This document shows, in pieces, positions 38,732 to 47,416 of a DNA stretch of 64,000 nt. The position numbers and the translations under genes are program-made. Below the pieces are notes generated by a model, which saw nothing but the letters and a program-made list of their open reading frames with translations, was not told the origin of the DNA and made no database searches. The stretch is from Chlamydiales bacterium. GTDB taxonomy: Bacteria; Chlamydiota; Chlamydiia; Chlamydiales; JACKPQ01. Positions within the stretch are counted from its first letter, which is position 1. Every line of letters starts with the position of its first letter. The stretch is taken from the NCBI GenBank assembly GCA_024233455.1, contig JACKPP010000001.1, forward strand, positions 620,001 through 684,000. Direction: 5' to 3'.

Positions 38732-40393
38732 TCAATCGTGAGCAGAAATAAATGTTGGACAGAGGTCGACATGCGGCGAGTTATTGACCATTTGGTATAC
38801 GGCATTTATGTCTATCCTATTCCCTTGCAAAAAACTTGTTAAGAGATCTTCTGTCGAATAATAGTTAAGATTCTTATTGGGGTATGTCGTAACAATATTT
38901 ATTGGAATATTAATTGATTTAGACAATTCGTAACACAATCCAATTTTCGATTTGTCAGCCAACTTTGCCCACATAGCTTCAAGGTAATTGGGGTTATCAA
39001 AATGCATAAGCTTAAAAGCGGGAGCAATATCAGCTTTGCGATAGACCGTCATGTCCAAAGTGTGAGGGCTGCCCCATTCTGATCCACCAAAGGCAAATCC
39101 CCATGCATAAACGTTTGGTTCTATAGGAACTAGAACCGGTGCCGGATTACTTGTTCCAGCCATGTAACTAAAATTAATATTATTACCCATCCTCAAATAA
39201 AAACCATGTGCCCCAGTTTTTTTCATGAGACGGGCAATTTCTAAAAAATCTATGGTATCTTTCACAATCATGTCATCGACAGCAAATACGACAAATTCTG
39301 CCTGACTTTGTGTATCGCATAGCGCATCCACAGTGAGCTGTTTAAAGTCACTAGGTGGGTTGAACTGTTGTACCCATTTAACCGCTGGAAAATTCCTTTT
39401 TACAATTTCATAACCCTCTTCGTATTCTTGATTGTCAGATCGATAAATAGCTGTTACTTGATTATAGTGAGAAGTCAACTTTTGCAATGATTCAAGATAA
39501 GCCTGGAGTTGCATGGGCCTGTTATATGAAAAAACGATAATGTCTACCGCATTTTTCATCGATGGAATTTCCTCAATAGTCGGGTTGTGAGTTAGCCGCG
39601 GGTATGGCTTCAGTTTTCTTAGATATTTGTCAATATCAGCTTGCAGCTTCCGATGCACACGCAAATCACTTATTGGATTTATGCAGTTGTAAACATAGAG
39701 TATTTCCTTCATAAATTGGATATGTCCGGCTGCCATTTCCAACATAGGAAAAAACATAGCTAAATCATATGTTGCTGGCGCAAATTGCCCATGGTACATT
39801 AAATCTTGCAGTTTTATCTTCTTGAACAATCCGGCATAAAATGAGCGAAGATGAGACACAACATAAGGGTGTCCCCGTACACCATTTCGTTTAATGATTT
39901 TGTTATTTAAAGGACGTGAAATGCCCGGTTTTCCACCTGGAAATCTCATATGATTGCTGTAGGCAATCCACGTATTGGGATCACTGTAATAAGAAGAGAC
40001 AATGTCCAATACATCGTCATGGGGAAGCCAATCATCACCGTCTAAAGTGACAATAATTTCATTATCGGCACAGGAATGGATGGCGCTCCACAAATTAGCC
40101 ATCGCTTTTCGCCGCTCTTGATTCAATAGAACTTGTACTTTATGGCCATTTGGATGGTTTTTAACAAAGTTGTATACCGCATCTCCGGTCCCGTCAGGAG
40201 AACAATCATCAGTGTATATCACGCGAAAATTTGGATATTTTTGAGAAAGTACCGATTCTAGGTTTTTCTGGTAATAATTCTTGTTGTTATAAGAGCAAAT
40301 TACAACTGTGATAGGCTTTTTCACCTCATTTTGTGTATTTGCAAAGCACAGCACAAAAGAATTAATAAGGACTAACCAACCAAAAATCTTCAT
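38732..40393 (-). CDS. Exported two-domain GT2 glycosyltransferase, paralogue
   Basis: 553 residues. Signal peptide KIFGWLVLINSFVLCFA; GT2 domain VVICSYNNKNYYQKNLESV, VIYTDDCSPDGTGDA and VTLDGDDWLPH (Asp118/120/121); second domain VDIIVFSYNRPMQLQAYLES and FAVDDMIVKDTIDF. The C-terminus (VYQMVNNSPHV) matches the paralogue's. GGAGGT sits 7 nt before the ATG. The leaders of both copies share an AATTTTTGGAGGT stretch and an upstream ACTTGCAAAA element, so the duplication included control sequence. Confidence 0.85.
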   Translation of the reverse strand: MKIFGWLVLINSFVLCFANTQNEVKKPITVVICSYNNKNYYQKNLESVLSQKYPNFRVIYTDDCSPDGTGDAVYNFVKNHPNGHKVQVLLNQERRKAMANLWSAIHSCADNEIIVTLDGDDWLPHDDVLDIVSSYYSDPNTWIAYSNHMRFPGGKPGISRPLNNKIIKRNGVRGHPYVVSHLRSFYAGLFKKIKLQDLMYHGQFAPATYDLAMFFPMLEMAAGHIQFMKEILYVYNCINPISDLRVHRKLQADIDKYLRKLKPYPRLTHNPTIEEIPSMKNAVDIIVFSYNRPMQLQAYLESLQKLTSHYNQVTAIYRSDNQEYEEGYEIVKRNFPAVKWVQQFNPPSDFKQLTVDALCDTQSQAEFVVFAVDDMIVKDTIDFLEIARLMKKTGAHGFYLRMGNNINFSYMAGTSNPAPVLVPIEPNVYAWGFAFGGSEWGSPHTLDMTVYRKADIAPAFKLMHFDNPNYLEAMWAKLADKSKIGLCYELSKSINIPINIVTTYPNKNLNYYSTEDLLTSFLQGNRIDINAVYQMVNNSPHVDLCPTFISAHD

Positions 40394-40582
40394 AAATGAA
40401 CCTCCAAAAATTGGTAGTCAGGGTGCTATAGAAGAACTTTTTTTGCAAGTGTTTATGCATCGAAGCCCCTATTTTATGTCGCTCATCTTTAAGTTGTTTA
40501 GGGAAACCTGATGCATGTTTATTGCTTTAAACTATAGGAATTCCACCCCGCAGCTCGGCTGATTTTGAGGTGTTACAAAGAT

Positions 40583-41653
40583 CTACTTTTTCTTATCCAA
40601 TAGCATTGTATCTTTCTTAATACGCCTCAAAAAGATTTGGGAGCGGGTGGCAGGACTGATCAAAACAATCAAGCCACCTATAAAAAATAGGGATGACAAT
40701 AGGCACAGTAAATACATCATACGATCACTTCTTTGTCTTCGCTTTGCAAGCATACGGCATTGTGAGTAAGCCATTTTTTCAAAAGACACAGCATTTTTGT
40801 TCCAGGATTGCAGCTCCAGATGTCTGCCTAAAATGGCTTTTTTTCCAAAATAGTCAGCAGGCAGTATGAAGTCTTTTTCTTTGGCAAAATCTAGGATGGC
40901 ATCAGTGAATGGCACATACGTATGGTATGCCGCTCGATAGGTTAAAGACTCTTGATCATCACTTGTAAAACACCTCTCGATCGTGTTCCACTCTTTGACT
41001 ACGGAAGATAATGCGTTTTCTATAATTGGATGATGCGGTTTTGATGCAATAAAAAATGTTGCTGCGCAGACAGAGCTACTTAAAAATGGTTTTTTGGGGT
41101 AAAGCGCTGTTGAAACAAATTGCACTTTTGAAGTGATTTCATCAACAGCTGAGGTGCATGCTACATCACAATCTAACACTACTCCTCCAAATTTTTCTAA
41201 AATCAATAGGCGTAAGATATGACTTTGAACTCCTGTGTTGTCTATATTCGGAAAAAATGAACACAAACTTTTGGCCAATAGGTCAATCGATTTTCTCTGA
41301 ACGCTAGGATGAGGTGAAGGATGAGGGTGATCTGTCCATAGGTAAACATTCCATGTAGGGTGATATTGAACCCATGAATCCATGCATTCCCATAGCTTGC
41401 TTGGTAAACCATCTGGGCCAAGCCAAACAAAATGTATAGTTTTAGGAATGACATTGATAGCGTCCATTGATCGTAATGCGCCTATATTGTCTTCATACAA
41501 TTTTTTGAAGGCAGAATAGTGCCTAACGTCTTCTGGAGTCTCAACAAAGGATAATTTCCCCATGAGCTGATCGAAGGACAAATCAGAAAGGACATGAGAA
41601 AAACAAGCCGTATTGAGGACTAGTAGAAAGAATAAATATTTAATATTTAGCAT
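40583..41653 (-). CDS. Exported, C-terminally anchored DXD sugar transferase
   Basis: 356 residues. Signal peptide LNIKYLFFLLVLNTACFSH; catalytic segments IPKTIHFVWLGPDGLP, YHPTWNVYLWTDHP and LLILEKFGGVVLDCDVACTS with DXD at Asp161-Asp163. A C-terminal helix (YLLCLLSSLFFIGGLIVLI) is followed by a basic tail rich in Lys/Arg. An internal basic run AKRRQRSDR directly before the helix is at odds with a simple positive-inside reading, so topology is less certain here. The start overlaps the upstream duplicated GT gene by 14 nt. Confidence 0.82.
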   Translation of the reverse strand: MLNIKYLFFLLVLNTACFSHVLSDLSFDQLMGKLSFVETPEDVRHYSAFKKLYEDNIGALRSMDAINVIPKTIHFVWLGPDGLPSKLWECMDSWVQYHPTWNVYLWTDHPHPSPHPSVQRKSIDLLAKSLCSFFPNIDNTGVQSHILRLLILEKFGGVVLDCDVACTSAVDEITSKVQFVSTALYPKKPFLSSSVCAATFFIASKPHHPIIENALSSVVKEWNTIERCFTSDDQESLTYRAAYHTYVPFTDAILDFAKEKDFILPADYFGKKAILGRHLELQSWNKNAVSFEKMAYSQCRMLAKRRQRSDRMMYLLCLLSSLFFIGGLIVLISPATRSQIFLRRIKKDTMLLDKKK

Positions 41654-43658
41654 TTTTTTTCTTTTTTATTAAGATAAATCCTAATCCTAGAATTAGCTGC
41701 AGCAAGATGGATATTTGGAGGATTTTCTGTTGGATTTTTACGCTTTTTTTTTCTTTTGCAATACTGTCTAATATTTTATGGCGGAGCTTATTCACATCTT
41801 GTTTGGCCCAAGCAGTCGCATAAAAGTGGTGTGAATAAAAAGAGGGCAAGTATTTGGAGGCAAAGAAATAACTAGCTGGAAAAACGATATCACTATTACC
41901 TTCTTGATCCAAATACTTCATAATGGAACGCGTCAAGGCGATATAACTTCTTTGCATCACAAGTGTTGGCTCATGTAAAATGGTATTGCCACGCCCCGAC
42001 TGTTCAATTTCTTGCCAGTTTTTTTCTACGTATTCTATACATCCTTTTAAAATAGGATGTCTGGGCTTTGTGCCTACAAGCCCATTGCCTACGGTAATCG
42101 CCATATCGAGAATAGGAGAGTGAGGGGCTTCAGCACAGCCGTAGAAATCATAAGCACAATTGAGCTGATCAAATTTTTGTAGCGCATTGGCATCGTGATC
42201 GATGTAAACTCCGCCCTCTCGATATAGAATTTCGTAGCGTAAATAGTCAGCCTTTTCACCCCAGTTGTCCGCTTGATCGTAATAGGGTTTTAGACGTGAA
42301 AAATCGCTGTCTTTGATATAGCAAATTTCAAATCCGCTACAGGGAGGCAAACGCTGCCTATCCGTCCAAAATTTAAATTGCCAGTCTGGATGTTTAGCTA
42401 CCCATGTTCGCATATTTTCCACAGATGCTTGTGGAAAAGGTTTGGGCCCAATCCAAATGCAGTGGATGACTTTAGGAATTTTGTAATTTTCTGCTTTTTC
42501 GTATTGCTTAGCTTGTTGCCTATCGTAAACCGCTTTTAAAATAGTCAAAATTTCTGCGTCCTTTTCACTTTTCACATGTCGAGAGGCCGGGGTATTTAAT
42601 CCGAATCCTAGAATTAGCTGCAGCAAGATGGATATTTGGAGGATTTTCTGTTGGATTTTTACGCTTTTTTTTTCTTTTGCAATACTGTCTAATATTTTAT
42701 GGCGGAGCTTATTCACATCTTGTTTGGCCCAAGCAGTCGCATAAAAGTGGTGTGAATAAAAAGAGGGCAAGTATTTGGAGGCAAAGAAATAACTAGCTGG
42801 AAAAACGATATCACTATTACCTTCTTGATCCAAATACTTCATAATGGAACGCGTCAAGGCGATATAACTTCTTTGCATCACAAGTGTTGGCTCATGTAAA
42901 ATGGTATTGCCACGCCCCGACTGTTCAATTTCTTGCCAGTTTTTTTCTACGTATTCTATACATCCTTTTAAAATAGGATGTCTGGGCTTTGTGCCTACAA
43001 GCCCATTGCCTACGGTAATCGCCATATCGAGAATAGGAGAGTGAGGGGCTTCAGCACAGCCGTAGAAATCATAAGCACAATTGAGCTGATCAAATTTTTG
43101 TAGCGCATTGGCATCGTGATCGATGTAAACTCCGCCCTCTCGATATAGAATTTCGTAGCGTAAATAGTCAGCCTTTTCACCCCAGTTGTCCGCTTGATCG
43201 TAATAGGGTTTTAGACGTGAAAAATCGCTGTCTTTGATATAGCAAATTTCAAATCCGCTACAGGGAGGCAAACGCTGCCTATCCGTCCAAAATTTAAATT
43301 GCCAGTCTGGATGTTTAGCTACCCATGTTCGCATATTTTCCACAGATGCTTGTGGAAAAGGTTTGGGCCCAATCCAAATGCAGTGGATGACTTTAGGAAT
43401 TTTGTAATTTTCTGCTTTTTCGTATTGCTTAGCTTGTTGCCTATCGTAAACCGCTTTTAAAATAGTCAAAATTTCTGCGTCCTTTTCACTTTTCACATGT
43501 CGAGAGGCCGGGGTATTTAATCCGATCAGGTGACCAAATTCAGATTTTTGAGTAAGCTTTTGTTTGGAAGATTGACTATTTTTGCAGCCGGGCAGCCCAA
43601 AACCCACCAAAAGCAGAATCAGAAATAAGCTGAATGATCTAAATTTTCGCTGAGTCAT
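41640..43658 (-). CDS. Lipoprotein DXD sugar transferase with duplicated catalytic domain
   Basis: 672 residues. Signal peptide with lipobox LPGC (Cys25). Residues 46-352 and 353-659 are the same 307-residue unit: IPKVIHCIWIGPKPFP, HPDWQFKFWTDRQRLPPC, GEKADYLRYEILYREGGVYI then DHD (Asp180/182 and Asp487/489), and YATAWAKQD. Each unit ends in a hydrophobic segment (KILQISILLQLILG), so the first unit's anchor now lies mid-protein; the end is GFILIKKKKNAKY. Without the duplication the protein would be 365 residues, the size of its relatives. The duplication is either very recent or an assembly artefact. Confidence 0.82.
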   Translation of the reverse strand: MTQRKFRSFSLFLILLLVGFGLPGCKNSQSSKQKLTQKSEFGHLIGLNTPASRHVKSEKDAEILTILKAVYDRQQAKQYEKAENYKIPKVIHCIWIGPKPFPQASVENMRTWVAKHPDWQFKFWTDRQRLPPCSGFEICYIKDSDFSRLKPYYDQADNWGEKADYLRYEILYREGGVYIDHDANALQKFDQLNCAYDFYGCAEAPHSPILDMAITVGNGLVGTKPRHPILKGCIEYVEKNWQEIEQSGRGNTILHEPTLVMQRSYIALTRSIMKYLDQEGNSDIVFPASYFFASKYLPSFYSHHFYATAWAKQDVNKLRHKILDSIAKEKKSVKIQQKILQISILLQLILGFGLNTPASRHVKSEKDAEILTILKAVYDRQQAKQYEKAENYKIPKVIHCIWIGPKPFPQASVENMRTWVAKHPDWQFKFWTDRQRLPPCSGFEICYIKDSDFSRLKPYYDQADNWGEKADYLRYEILYREGGVYIDHDANALQKFDQLNCAYDFYGCAEAPHSPILDMAITVGNGLVGTKPRHPILKGCIEYVEKNWQEIEQSGRGNTILHEPTLVMQRSYIALTRSIMKYLDQEGNSDIVFPASYFFASKYLPSFYSHHFYATAWAKQDVNKLRHKILDSIAKEKKSVKIQQKILQISILLQLILGLGFILIKKKKNAKY
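41683..42603. repeat. 921-bp tandem repeat, unit B (3' unit of the GT gene)
   Basis: Identical by eye to 42604-43524 at a constant offset of 921 (e.g. the AATTAGCTGC at 41691 and 42612). Left-hand identity stops at 41682/42603 (T versus G). 921 is 3 x 307, so the frame is kept. Confidence 0.9.
42604..43524. repeat. 921-bp tandem repeat, unit A (5' unit of the GT gene)
   Basis: Second member of the tandem pair. Right-hand identity ends after 42604/43525 (one extra A matches, then A versus T). I saw no mismatch between the units in the lines compared; coordinates come from visual alignment. Confidence 0.9.
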
Positions 43659-43882
43659 ACTATGCTGAACACTTTGGGGTTACTTCTGACCGAATATACA
43701 GCATTTGACAATTTTTGGAATTGTATCTCCTAAACAAACCGAGAAACGTCTCTATTAAACTCCCAATTTTCTATTTCACTGGAGTTATAGAGTCAAAAAA
43801 ATAACAACCTGCTAAAAATAAACAGTTTAATAACAAATTTGGTAGGTAAAATTTTTTCATTTCTTGTTTTTAATTTGGGCAG

Positions 43883-43910
43883 TTAACTATGATTGACAGA
43901 TCGGTATAGT
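43883..43910 (+). promoter_or_regulatory. Possible topA promoter
   Basis: TTAACT (43883-43888), 16-bp spacer, TATAGT (43905-43910), which would start transcription about 25 nt before the topA ATG with AAGGAAGG between. Four and five of six bases match consensus. Confidence 0.35.
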
Positions 43911-43941
43911 CTTTTTTTGGAGTTTCGAATAGAAGGAAGGT

Positions 43942-46431
43942 ATGAAGAAAAAATCATTGATCATTGTTGAGTCCCCTACAAAGATCAAAACGCTTAAAAA
44001 ATTTTTGGACAATAGCTTTCACTTTGAATCTTCCGTTGGGCATATCCGTGATTTGCCGCAAAAAGGATTTGGCATCGACGTTGAAAATGATTTCAATCCC
44101 GTTTACCAAACTCTTCCCGAAAAAAAAGATGTCATAGCCAAGCTAAAAAAAGAAGCTAAGGCAGCTGATGTGGTCTACCTTGCTCCCGATCCGGATCGTG
44201 AAGGTGAAGCGATTGCCTGGCATATTGCAGCGATTTTACCTAAAGATACTGAAATAAAACGTATTACGTTTAATGAAATTACGAAAGATGCGGTGCAAGA
44301 TGCAATTGCACACCCTAGAGATATCGACCAACATCTTGTTGATGCCCAGCAAGCAAGACGCCTTTTAGACCGTATCGTAGGCTATAAGATCTCCCCACTA
44401 CTACAAAGACGTGTACAAAGGGGCAAAGACGGCTTTTTATCAGCTGGACGCGTTCAATCAGTTGCCCTGAAACTCGTCGTCGACAGAGAAAAAGAAATCG
44501 AAGCTTTCATCCCGGTTGAATACTGGAATTTAGGGACCATTTTACAAGATAGCAATAGCCCGTTCTACGCGGCTCTCCACTCCGTAGACGGAAAACGGGT
44601 GGAAAAAGAGCCTAAAAAGGGCTGTATTACGATTCCCAATGAGAAATTGGCAAGTGAGATTGCAAGTAAACTCAAAGGGGCGATCTATACAACAGGCTCA
44701 GTTGAAAAAAAAGAAAAAAAACGGCAGCCTGTTCCCCCATTTATTACATCGACCTTGCAACAAGAGGCTAGCCGTCATTACGGTTTTCCAGGATCTCGCA
44801 CCATGTCAATTGCCCAGAGCCTTTACGAGGGTGTCGATCTTGGCACTGATGGGACCGAAGGTTTAATTACCTACATGCGTACCGATTCGGTCCGTCTTTC
44901 AGCTGAAGCCATTGCCCATGGACGCCGCTTCATTGAAAAAACATATGGGAAAGACTATTTACCGGAAAAACCTAAACAGTACTCAACGAAAAAAGGCGCG
45001 CAAGATGCCCACGAAGCTATCCGCCCCACCAATCTTAACCACCCTCCTGAGCAGATCAAAAAGTTTTTAAATGCCGATCAATTTAAGATCTATAGCCTGA
45101 TTTGGAAACGCTTTATTGCCTCCCAAATGAATCCGGCTATCTATGACACTGTTGCAGCTATGATTGAAACAAATGCTAATTTAAACTTGAAGGTGACCGG
45201 CTCCACTCTTAAATTCAAAGGTTTTTTAGCGGCCTACCAGGAAAAAAGCGATACTGAAGATGCCGATGAGAAAGAAAACCTCTTACCACCCCTTGTAGAA
45301 GGACAACGCTTAAAGCTGATTGAAGTTAAATCCGAACAAGCCTTTACCCGCCCCCCTCCACGTTTTAGTGAGGCCTCCCTCATCAAAGAATTAGAAAAAT
45401 CGGGAATCGGGCGTCCTTCAACATTTACATCCATTACCAACAAAATTCAAAGCCGCTCATATACGACCAAAGAAAAGCTCTACTTAAAACCCACAGAACT
45501 TGGACGCGTCATCGTTGAACTTCTAGATACAAGCTTTGCGATGATCATGGATGTTGGGTTCACCGCAGCTATGGAGCACGAACTCGACGAAATCGCTGAA
45601 GGGCACCGGGAATGGAAAGCATTTGTCAGAGAGTTTTGGGATAAGTTTAATCCCCTTATGGAAACAGCTGAAAAAGAAGCGCACGTTCCTAAGCAAGACA
45701 CCGATATTGATTGTCCCGAATGTGGATCTAAATTGCAAAAAATCTGGGCCAAGAACAAGTATTTTTATGGATGCTCTCGTTATCCTGATTGTGGATTTAC
45801 ATCTGCACTTGAAGGTCTCAGCTTTAACAAAGAAGACTATGCCAAAGACTTCGATTGGGACCAACCTTGTCCCAAATGTGGAGGAAAAATGCAGGTGAGG
45901 CATGGTCGTTATGGGCCATTTCTAGGTTGCACCAAATACCCCGAATGCAAAGGCATTGTGAATATTCAGCAAGAAGGGGATGCCGCCCCTGAAGACCTAC
46001 CAAACTGCCCAGCGATTGGTTGCACGGGCAAACTAACCCAACGCCGATCACGGTATGGCAAAGTGTTTTATTCATGCACAGAGTATCCAGATTGTGACGT
46101 CATTGGTAATGAAGTGGACCAAGTACTTGAAAAGTACAAGGATCACCCCAAAACCCCTTATGTTAAAAAAGCAGGTAAAGCCGGGGGGAAAAGAGGTAGC
46201 GGCGGGCCAAAATATAAACTATCGAAAGATCTAGCGGCAATTACCGGCGAAAAAGAAATGACTCGAGGTGAAGTTACAAAAGCTCTCTGGGTTTACATCA
46301 AAGAACATAACTTGCAAGATCCAAAAAACAAACGGCGTATCATACCAGACGACAAGCTGAAAAAAATCTTTTCAGAGCCCATTGATATGATGCAGCTTGC
46401 AGGCACGCTCAAAGGCCATTTATCAAAATAG
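43942..46431 (+). CDS. topA: DNA topoisomerase I with C-terminal SWIB domain
   Basis: 829 residues. TOPRIM domain: SLIIVESPTKIKTL, and LAPDPDREGEAIAWH with the DxD acidic site. The active-site tyrosine is in EGLITYMRTDSVRLS. HEAIRPTNL follows. Three C4 zinc ribbons lie at about 590-730 (CPECGSKL..CSRYPDC; CPKCGGKM..CTKYPEC; CPAIGCTGKL..CTEYPDC). The last ~80 residues (YKLSKDLAAITG, EVTKALWVYIKEHNLQDP, RRIIPDDKLKKIF) form a SWIB/MDM2-type domain, a fusion known from Chlamydiae. It relaxes negative supercoils. AAGGAAGG precedes the ATG. Confidence 0.96.
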   Translation: MKKKSLIIVESPTKIKTLKKFLDNSFHFESSVGHIRDLPQKGFGIDVENDFNPVYQTLPEKKDVIAKLKKEAKAADVVYLAPDPDREGEAIAWHIAAILPKDTEIKRITFNEITKDAVQDAIAHPRDIDQHLVDAQQARRLLDRIVGYKISPLLQRRVQRGKDGFLSAGRVQSVALKLVVDREKEIEAFIPVEYWNLGTILQDSNSPFYAALHSVDGKRVEKEPKKGCITIPNEKLASEIASKLKGAIYTTGSVEKKEKKRQPVPPFITSTLQQEASRHYGFPGSRTMSIAQSLYEGVDLGTDGTEGLITYMRTDSVRLSAEAIAHGRRFIEKTYGKDYLPEKPKQYSTKKGAQDAHEAIRPTNLNHPPEQIKKFLNADQFKIYSLIWKRFIASQMNPAIYDTVAAMIETNANLNLKVTGSTLKFKGFLAAYQEKSDTEDADEKENLLPPLVEGQRLKLIEVKSEQAFTRPPPRFSEASLIKELEKSGIGRPSTFTSITNKIQSRSYTTKEKLYLKPTELGRVIVELLDTSFAMIMDVGFTAAMEHELDEIAEGHREWKAFVREFWDKFNPLMETAEKEAHVPKQDTDIDCPECGSKLQKIWAKNKYFYGCSRYPDCGFTSALEGLSFNKEDYAKDFDWDQPCPKCGGKMQVRHGRYGPFLGCTKYPECKGIVNIQQEGDAAPEDLPNCPAIGCTGKLTQRRSRYGKVFYSCTEYPDCDVIGNEVDQVLEKYKDHPKTPYVKKAGKAGGKRGSGGPKYKLSKDLAAITGEKEMTRGEVTKALWVYIKEHNLQDPKNKRRIIPDDKLKKIFSEPIDMMQLAGTLKGHLSK

Positions 46432-46501
46432 CCTCTAAATTTTTCCATTAACACCTGCCTATTTTTGGGTTTGCCATCAGCGCAAAATTTTCTTAACTGA
46501 T

Positions 46502-46520
46502 TGCAAAAAAATCTTTTGCA
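46502..46520. repeat. Short inverted repeat upstream of the second FkbM gene
   Basis: TGCAAAA-AAATC-TTTTGCA, 7-bp arms, in the 135-bp space between topA and the exported FkbM gene. No T-run follows. It could be an operator or a weak topA 3' hairpin. Confidence 0.3.
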
Positions 46521-46566
46521 TGGCAAACTGCGATCTCGAATGAACCCTTGACGATGGGCAGGTTTT

Positions 46567-47322
46567 ATGAAACTGGTAGTTTTTTTGCTATTTTTTGCCG
46601 CTTCTGCGTGGTGCCAAAAAATGGAATGTATTGGATCAGATTATGGGGGCTGGACAATTCCCCTTGATAGCATCCACCAAAATTCTATTGTTTATTTAGC
46701 TGGGGTTGGAGAAGATATCACCTTTGATGTCGGCTTAATCCATCGCTTTGGCTGCCACGTTCATTCTTTTGACCCTACACCAAGAGCCATCAACCACATC
46801 AAATCTGTCTTCAGTGCCATGAAAGCTGCACGCAGCGTTCAGCCAGAGCCGCCGTCAAAGCCATATCCCGTGATAACCAATATTGATGAAAAATTACATT
46901 TTTTTCCTTTTGGTTTATGGGATGAGAACACCACTTTAAAGTTTTACGCACCGCGCAATCCACGGCATGTTTCTCATAGCGCTTTAAACCTGCAAAAAAC
47001 CAAACAATATTTCATGGCTCCATGTCGAAGATTAAAAGATATCATGGCAGAACTTGGGCATGACCATATTGATTTGCTTAAACTCGATATAGAGGGTGCT
47101 GAGTACCGGGTCTTGGACAGTATTCTTAAAGATAATCTAGACATTCGGATGATCTGTGTTGAGTTTGATGAATTTGCCGGGATGAATAAACTCATGAATA
47201 ATGATATACAAGACTCCACCGAACGCACGATTGCTATCGTGGATCGACTTGAAAAGCGTGGGTATTCAATTGCCTATCAATACAACTGGACAGAGGTGCT
47301 TTTTATTAAATCCGCCCCTTAA
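46567..47322 (+). CDS. Exported FkbM-like methyltransferase
   Basis: 251 residues with signal peptide KLVVFLLFFAASAWCQ. SAM-binding segments: IVYLAGVGEDITFDVGLIHR and GCHVHSFDPTPRAI, then FFPFGLWDENTTLKFY and IDLLKLDIEGAEYRVLDSIL, the FkbM signature. The 'GVGEDITFD' loop resembles the plant/animal methyltransferase-like FkbM subgroup. It is a satellite of the exported-enzyme island, separated from it by topA. It converges with the MOMP-like gene; palindrome copy 3 lies between the two. Confidence 0.8.
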   Translation: MKLVVFLLFFAASAWCQKMECIGSDYGGWTIPLDSIHQNSIVYLAGVGEDITFDVGLIHRFGCHVHSFDPTPRAINHIKSVFSAMKAARSVQPEPPSKPYPVITNIDEKLHFFPFGLWDENTTLKFYAPRNPRHVSHSALNLQKTKQYFMAPCRRLKDIMAELGHDHIDLLKLDIEGAEYRVLDSILKDNLDIRMICVEFDEFAGMNKLMNNDIQDSTERTIAIVDRLEKRGYSIAYQYNWTEVLFIKSAP

Positions 47323-47347
47323 AATCCCTATTGGGCTGTCCTATCAA

Positions 47348-47366
47348 ATGTAAAACGGTTTTACAG
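47348..47366. repeat. Dispersed 19-bp palindrome, copy 3
   Basis: ATGTAAAACGGTTTTACAG, in the 94-bp space between the convergent FkbM and MOMP-like genes. One end base differs from the consensus; the central arms are perfectly symmetrical (GTAAAAC-G-GTTTTAC). Confidence 0.8.
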
Positions 47367-47416
47367 TTGCTAAGAACTCCTTCTATCATCAGTCGCAAAT
47401 TGAAATACTCGATATC

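Noticed and set aside
34860..43658. Basic C-terminal tails of the transferases as KKxx-type ER-retrieval signals.
   Set aside because: The tails (REKK, NAKY, DKKK, KQSR) do not place lysines at -3 and -4 as KKxx requires. They fit the ordinary positive-inside rule for a bacterial membrane protein.
29028..43941. Genomic island with attachment sites, transposase or integrase.
   Set aside because: No integrase, transposase, flanking direct repeats or tRNA target is visible. The accessory nature rests on gene content only.
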